DNA of 39,962 nt, taken from Vibrio mytili (GTDB taxonomy: Bacteria; Pseudomonadota; Gammaproteobacteria; Enterobacterales; Vibrionaceae). The translations under genes and the position numbers were made by a program. Of the stretch, positions 37,614-39,962 are shown in pieces; the stretch's first letter is position 1, and each line of letters begins with the position of its first letter. Where the stretch lies: positions 1 through 39,962 of the forward strand of contig NZ_JXOK01000002.1 in the NCBI RefSeq assembly GCF_000830505.1. The letters are read 5' to 3'. Below the pieces are notes generated by a model. The model saw nothing but the letters and a program-made list of their open reading frames with translations, was not told where the DNA came from and ran no database searches.

Positions 37614-38564
37614 ATGAGCAATAAATTAGAGCAACTTCGTAAACTAACCACTGTAGTCGCTGACACGGGTGAAATCGACGCAATCAAAAAGTACCAACCA
37701 GAAGATGCGACAACTAACCCTTCTCTGATTCTAAAAGCGGCTCAAATTGCTGAGTATGCACCTCTGATCGATGCTTCTATTGCGTACGCAAAAGAACAAA
37801 GCGACGACAAAGCACAACAAGTTCAAGACACTTGTGACATGCTTGCTGTAAACATTGGTAAAGAAATCCTAAAAACGATTCCAGGTCGTATCTCTACAGA
37901 AGTTGATGCTCGCCTTTCTTACGATATGGAAGGCAGCGTAGCGAAAGCTCGTCAGCTCGTGAAAATGTACAATGATGCTGGTATCACTAATGATCGTATC
38001 CTAATTAAACTGGCTTCTACTTGGGAAGGTATCCGCGCAGCAGAAATCCTAGAAAAAGAAGGCATCAACTGTAACCTGACGCTTCTATTCTCTTTCGCTC
38101 AAGCGCGTGCTTGTGCAGAAGCTGGCGTATTCCTAATTTCTCCATTCGTTGGCCGTATTATGGACTGGTACAAAGCGAAAGAAGGTCGTGACTTCGAAGC
38201 TTCAGAAGATCCAGGCGTACTGTCTGTAACGAAGATCTACAACTACTACAAAGAGTACGGCTACAAAACTGTCGTAATGGGCGCAAGCTTCCGTAACATC
38301 GGTGAGATCCTAGAACTGGCTGGCTGTGACCGTCTAACTATCGCTCCTGCTCTACTTGCTGAGCTAGAAGCGGCAGAAGGCGAAGTGGTTGAGAAGTTGG
38401 TTGACTCTAAAGGCGCAGCTGAGCGTCCTGCACCAATGACTCACTCTGAGTTCCTATGGGAACACAACCAAGACCCTATGGCGGTTGAAAAACTGGCTGA
38501 AGGTATCCGTAACTTTGCCGTTGACCAAGGCAAACTAGAAGCGATGATCGAGGCGAAGCTTTAA
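37614..38564 (+). CDS. talB: transaldolase B
   Basis: TalB moves a three-carbon dihydroxyacetone unit between sedoheptulose 7-phosphate and glyceraldehyde 3-phosphate in the non-oxidative pentose phosphate pathway. The 316 residues match E. coli TalB (317) along the whole length. Catalytic Asp17 and the Schiff-base Lys132 ([11 protein letters not shown]) have the E. coli numbers; [10 protein letters not shown] is the N-terminal signature. The ATG at 37614 has AGGA eight bases upstream, while the earlier ATG at 37605 overlaps that site. tkt follows 108 bases downstream, behind a hairpin. High use of major codons suggests strong expression. Confidence 0.98.
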   Translation: MSNKLEQLRKLTTVVADTGEIDAIKKYQPEDATTNPSLILKAAQIAEYAPLIDASIAYAKEQSDDKAQQVQDTCDMLAVNIGKEILKTIPGRISTEVDARLSYDMEGSVAKARQLVKMYNDAGITNDRILIKLASTWEGIRAAEILEKEGINCNLTLLFSFAQARACAEAGVFLISPFVGRIMDWYKAKEGRDFEASEDPGVLSVTKIYNYYKEYGYKTVVMGASFRNIGEILELAGCDRLTIAPALLAELEAAEGEVVEKLVDSKGAAERPAPMTHSEFLWEHNQDPMAVEKLAEGIRNFAVDQGKLEAMIEAKL

Positions 38565-38601
38565 TCGCTCGACAATTTCCCGCTTACGGACATTACATTC
38601 A

Positions 38602-38632
38602 AGGGGAAGCGCCCGCTTCCCCTCTTAATTTT
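38602..38632 (+). terminator. hairpin between talB and tkt
   Basis: A perfect 10-bp stem (38602-38611 with 38614-38623) with a two-base gap, in practice a GCCC-type tetraloop, is followed by CTTAATTTT. The T tract is broken, so it may only partly stop transcription from talB, or protect the talB mRNA 3' end. Confidence 0.6.
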
Positions 38633-38672
38633 GACTATTACTTTTTAAATCCTAACGATTACGGAATCTACT

Positions 38673-39962
38673 ATGAACCGCAAACAACTGGCTAACGCAA
38701 TCCGTGCGCTGAGCATGGACGGTGTTCAACAAGCTAACTCTGGCCACCCAGGCGCACCTATGGGTATGGCTGATATCGCTGAAGTTCTTTGGCGTTCTCA
38801 TCTAAATCACAACCCATCTAACCCAGAATGGGCGGATCGCGACCGTTTTGTATTATCTAACGGCCATGGTTCAATGCTGATTTACTCTCTGCTACACCTT
38901 ACAGGTTATGAGTTGTCGATTGACGACCTGAAAAACTTCCGTCAACTGCACTCAAAAACGCCAGGCCACCCAGAATATGGCTATGCACCAGGTATCGAGA
39001 CAACAACAGGTCCGCTAGGTCAAGGCATCACTAACGCTGTCGGTATGGCAATCGCTGAAAAAGCGCTAGCAGCACAGTTTAACAAAGAAGGCCACGACAT
39101 CGTTGATCACTTCACTTATGCATTCATGGGTGATGGCTGTTTGATGGAAGGCATCTCCCACGAGGCTTGTTCTCTTGCTGGTACGCTAGGTCTAGGCAAA
39201 CTGATCGCATTCTGGGATGACAACGGCATCTCTATCGACGGTCACGTTGAAGGTTGGTTCTCTGATGACACACCTAAGCGTTTTGAAGCGTACGGCTGGC
39301 ACGTTATTCCTGCGGTAGACGGTCACAATTCTGAAGCTATCAATGCAGCAATTGAAGCGGCAAAAGCAGACCCACGCCCAACTCTTATCTGTACGAAGAC
39401 AGTGATTGGCTTTGGCTCTCCTAACAAGTCTGGCTCTCACGACTGTCACGGTGCACCTCTAGGTGCGGAAGAAATCGCAGCAACACGCAAAGAACTCGGT
39501 TGGGAGCACGGTCCTTTTGAAATTCCGCAAGAAATCTACGCAGAATGGTCAGCGAAAGAAACAGGCGCAGCTAAGGAAGCAGCGTGGAACGAGAAATTTG
39601 CAGCTTATGAAGCAGCGTACCCTGAGCTGGCAGCTGAGTTCAAACGCCGCGTAAATGGTGAACTACCTGCACAGTGGGAAGAAAAAGCAAGCCAAATCAT
39701 TGCTGACCTTCAAGCAAACCCTGCGAATATTGCCTCACGTAAAGCGTCTCAAAATGCACTAGAAGCATTTGGCGCCATCATGCCTGAGTTCATGGGCGGC
39801 TCTGCTGACTTAGCGCCTTCTAACCTCACTATGTGGTCTGGCTCTAAGTCTCTAGAAGCAAGCGACTTCTCGGGTAACTACATCCATTACGGTGTACGTG
39901 AATTCGGTATGACTGCGATCATGAACGGTATCGCATTGCACGGTGGTTTCGTTCCTTACGGT
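38673..39962 (+). CDS. tkt: transketolase, 5' part, cut by the window end
   Basis: Transketolase moves two-carbon units between pentose phosphates with thiamine diphosphate. The frame is open from the ATG at 38673 to the last base, exactly 430 codons; the full protein would have about 663. It starts [20 protein letters not shown]; His-rich [29 protein letters not shown] and the thiamine diphosphate motif [20 protein letters not shown] continue, and [16 protein letters not shown] is also typical. The end of the window falls in the pyrimidine-binding domain. It follows talB on the same strand, a pairing known from Vibrio chromosome 2. Whether this is TktA or TktB cannot be decided. Confidence 0.97.
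   Translation, partial: MNRKQLANAIRALSMDGVQQANSGHPGAPMGMADIAEVLWRSHLNHNPSNPEWADRDRFVLSNGHGSMLIYSLLHLTGYELSIDDLKNFRQLHSKTPGHPEYGYAPGIETTTGPLGQGITNAVGMAIAEKALAAQFNKEGHDIVDHFTYAFMGDGCLMEGISHEACSLAGTLGLGKLIAFWDDNGISIDGHVEGWFSDDTPKRFEAYGWHVIPAVDGHNSEAINAAIEAAKADPRPTLICTKTVIGFGSPNKSGSHDCHGAPLGAEEIAATRKELGWEHGPFEIPQEIYAEWSAKETGAAKEAAWNEKFAAYEAAYPELAAEFKRRVNGELPAQWEEKASQIIADLQANPANIASRKASQNALEAFGAIMPEFMGGSADLAPSNLTMWSGSKSLEASDFSGNYIHYGVREFGMTAIMNGIALHGGFVPYG

Overview
The window is about 40 kb of a Gammaproteobacterium, almost certainly a Vibrio (inference from protein similarity as I remember it, GC level and gene company). The side-by-side talB-tkt pair, the sugar-utilisation genes and the lack of ribosomal or other core operons would suit the second, smaller chromosome. 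The window holds no rRNA or tRNA gene, no CRISPR array and no complete insertion sequence.

Region 1 (about 1-10.3 kb) is a xylose / xylo-oligosaccharide utilisation locus: a UgpC/MsmK-type ABC ATPase (its permeases would lie off the left edge), xylB, xylR, a cytoplasmic GH3 glycosidase, xylA, and a GH43 glycosidase broken by two frameshifts. Import by the ABC system, cleavage to xylose by GH3/GH43, isomerisation (XylA) and phosphorylation (XylB) would feed the pentose phosphate pathway. TalB and Tkt, which act on those products, sit at the other end of the window. A 20-bp motif beginning ATTACG recurs upstream of the ABC ATPase, xylB and in the GH3-xylA gap. In two of these places it lies beside a CRP-like site at nearly the same distance, so it is a candidate XylR operator.

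Region 2 (10.4-17.8 kb) has an AcnA-type aconitase, a CspA-type cold shock protein, a pair of small coupled ORFs, guaC with an unusual hairpin at the start of its leader, and a frameshifted nnr. Region 3 (17.9-21.3 kb) is a signalling cluster on the minus strand: a methyl-accepting chemotaxis protein, a receiver-CheC fusion, and a stand-alone PAS protein overlapping it by one base. Region 4 (21.6-28.1 kb) has a YdhF-type aldo/keto reductase divergent from a small HTH regulator, an exported hypothetical protein, frameshifted clcA, a frameshifted TehA/TDT-family transporter, and an NRAMP-superfamily transporter without the canonical metal-binding motifs. Region 5 (28.5-32.8 kb) has folE divergent from moeA-moeB, a small membrane protein and a mercaptopyruvate-type sulfurtransferase. 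Region 6 (32.8-40 kb) has a TAXI-type TRAP transporter (fused permease plus binding protein), a SorC-family regulator, talB and the first 430 codons of transketolase, cut by the window end.

Five genes (GH43, a small ORF at 14 kb, nnr, clcA, the TDT transporter) carry eight apparent frameshifts. Each is repaired by adding one base to a short run of identical bases, and the four longer genes then reach a normal family length. This uniform deletion-only pattern points to residual sequencing or assembly error, or else to several recent pseudogenes; it should be settled before the genes are called dead.
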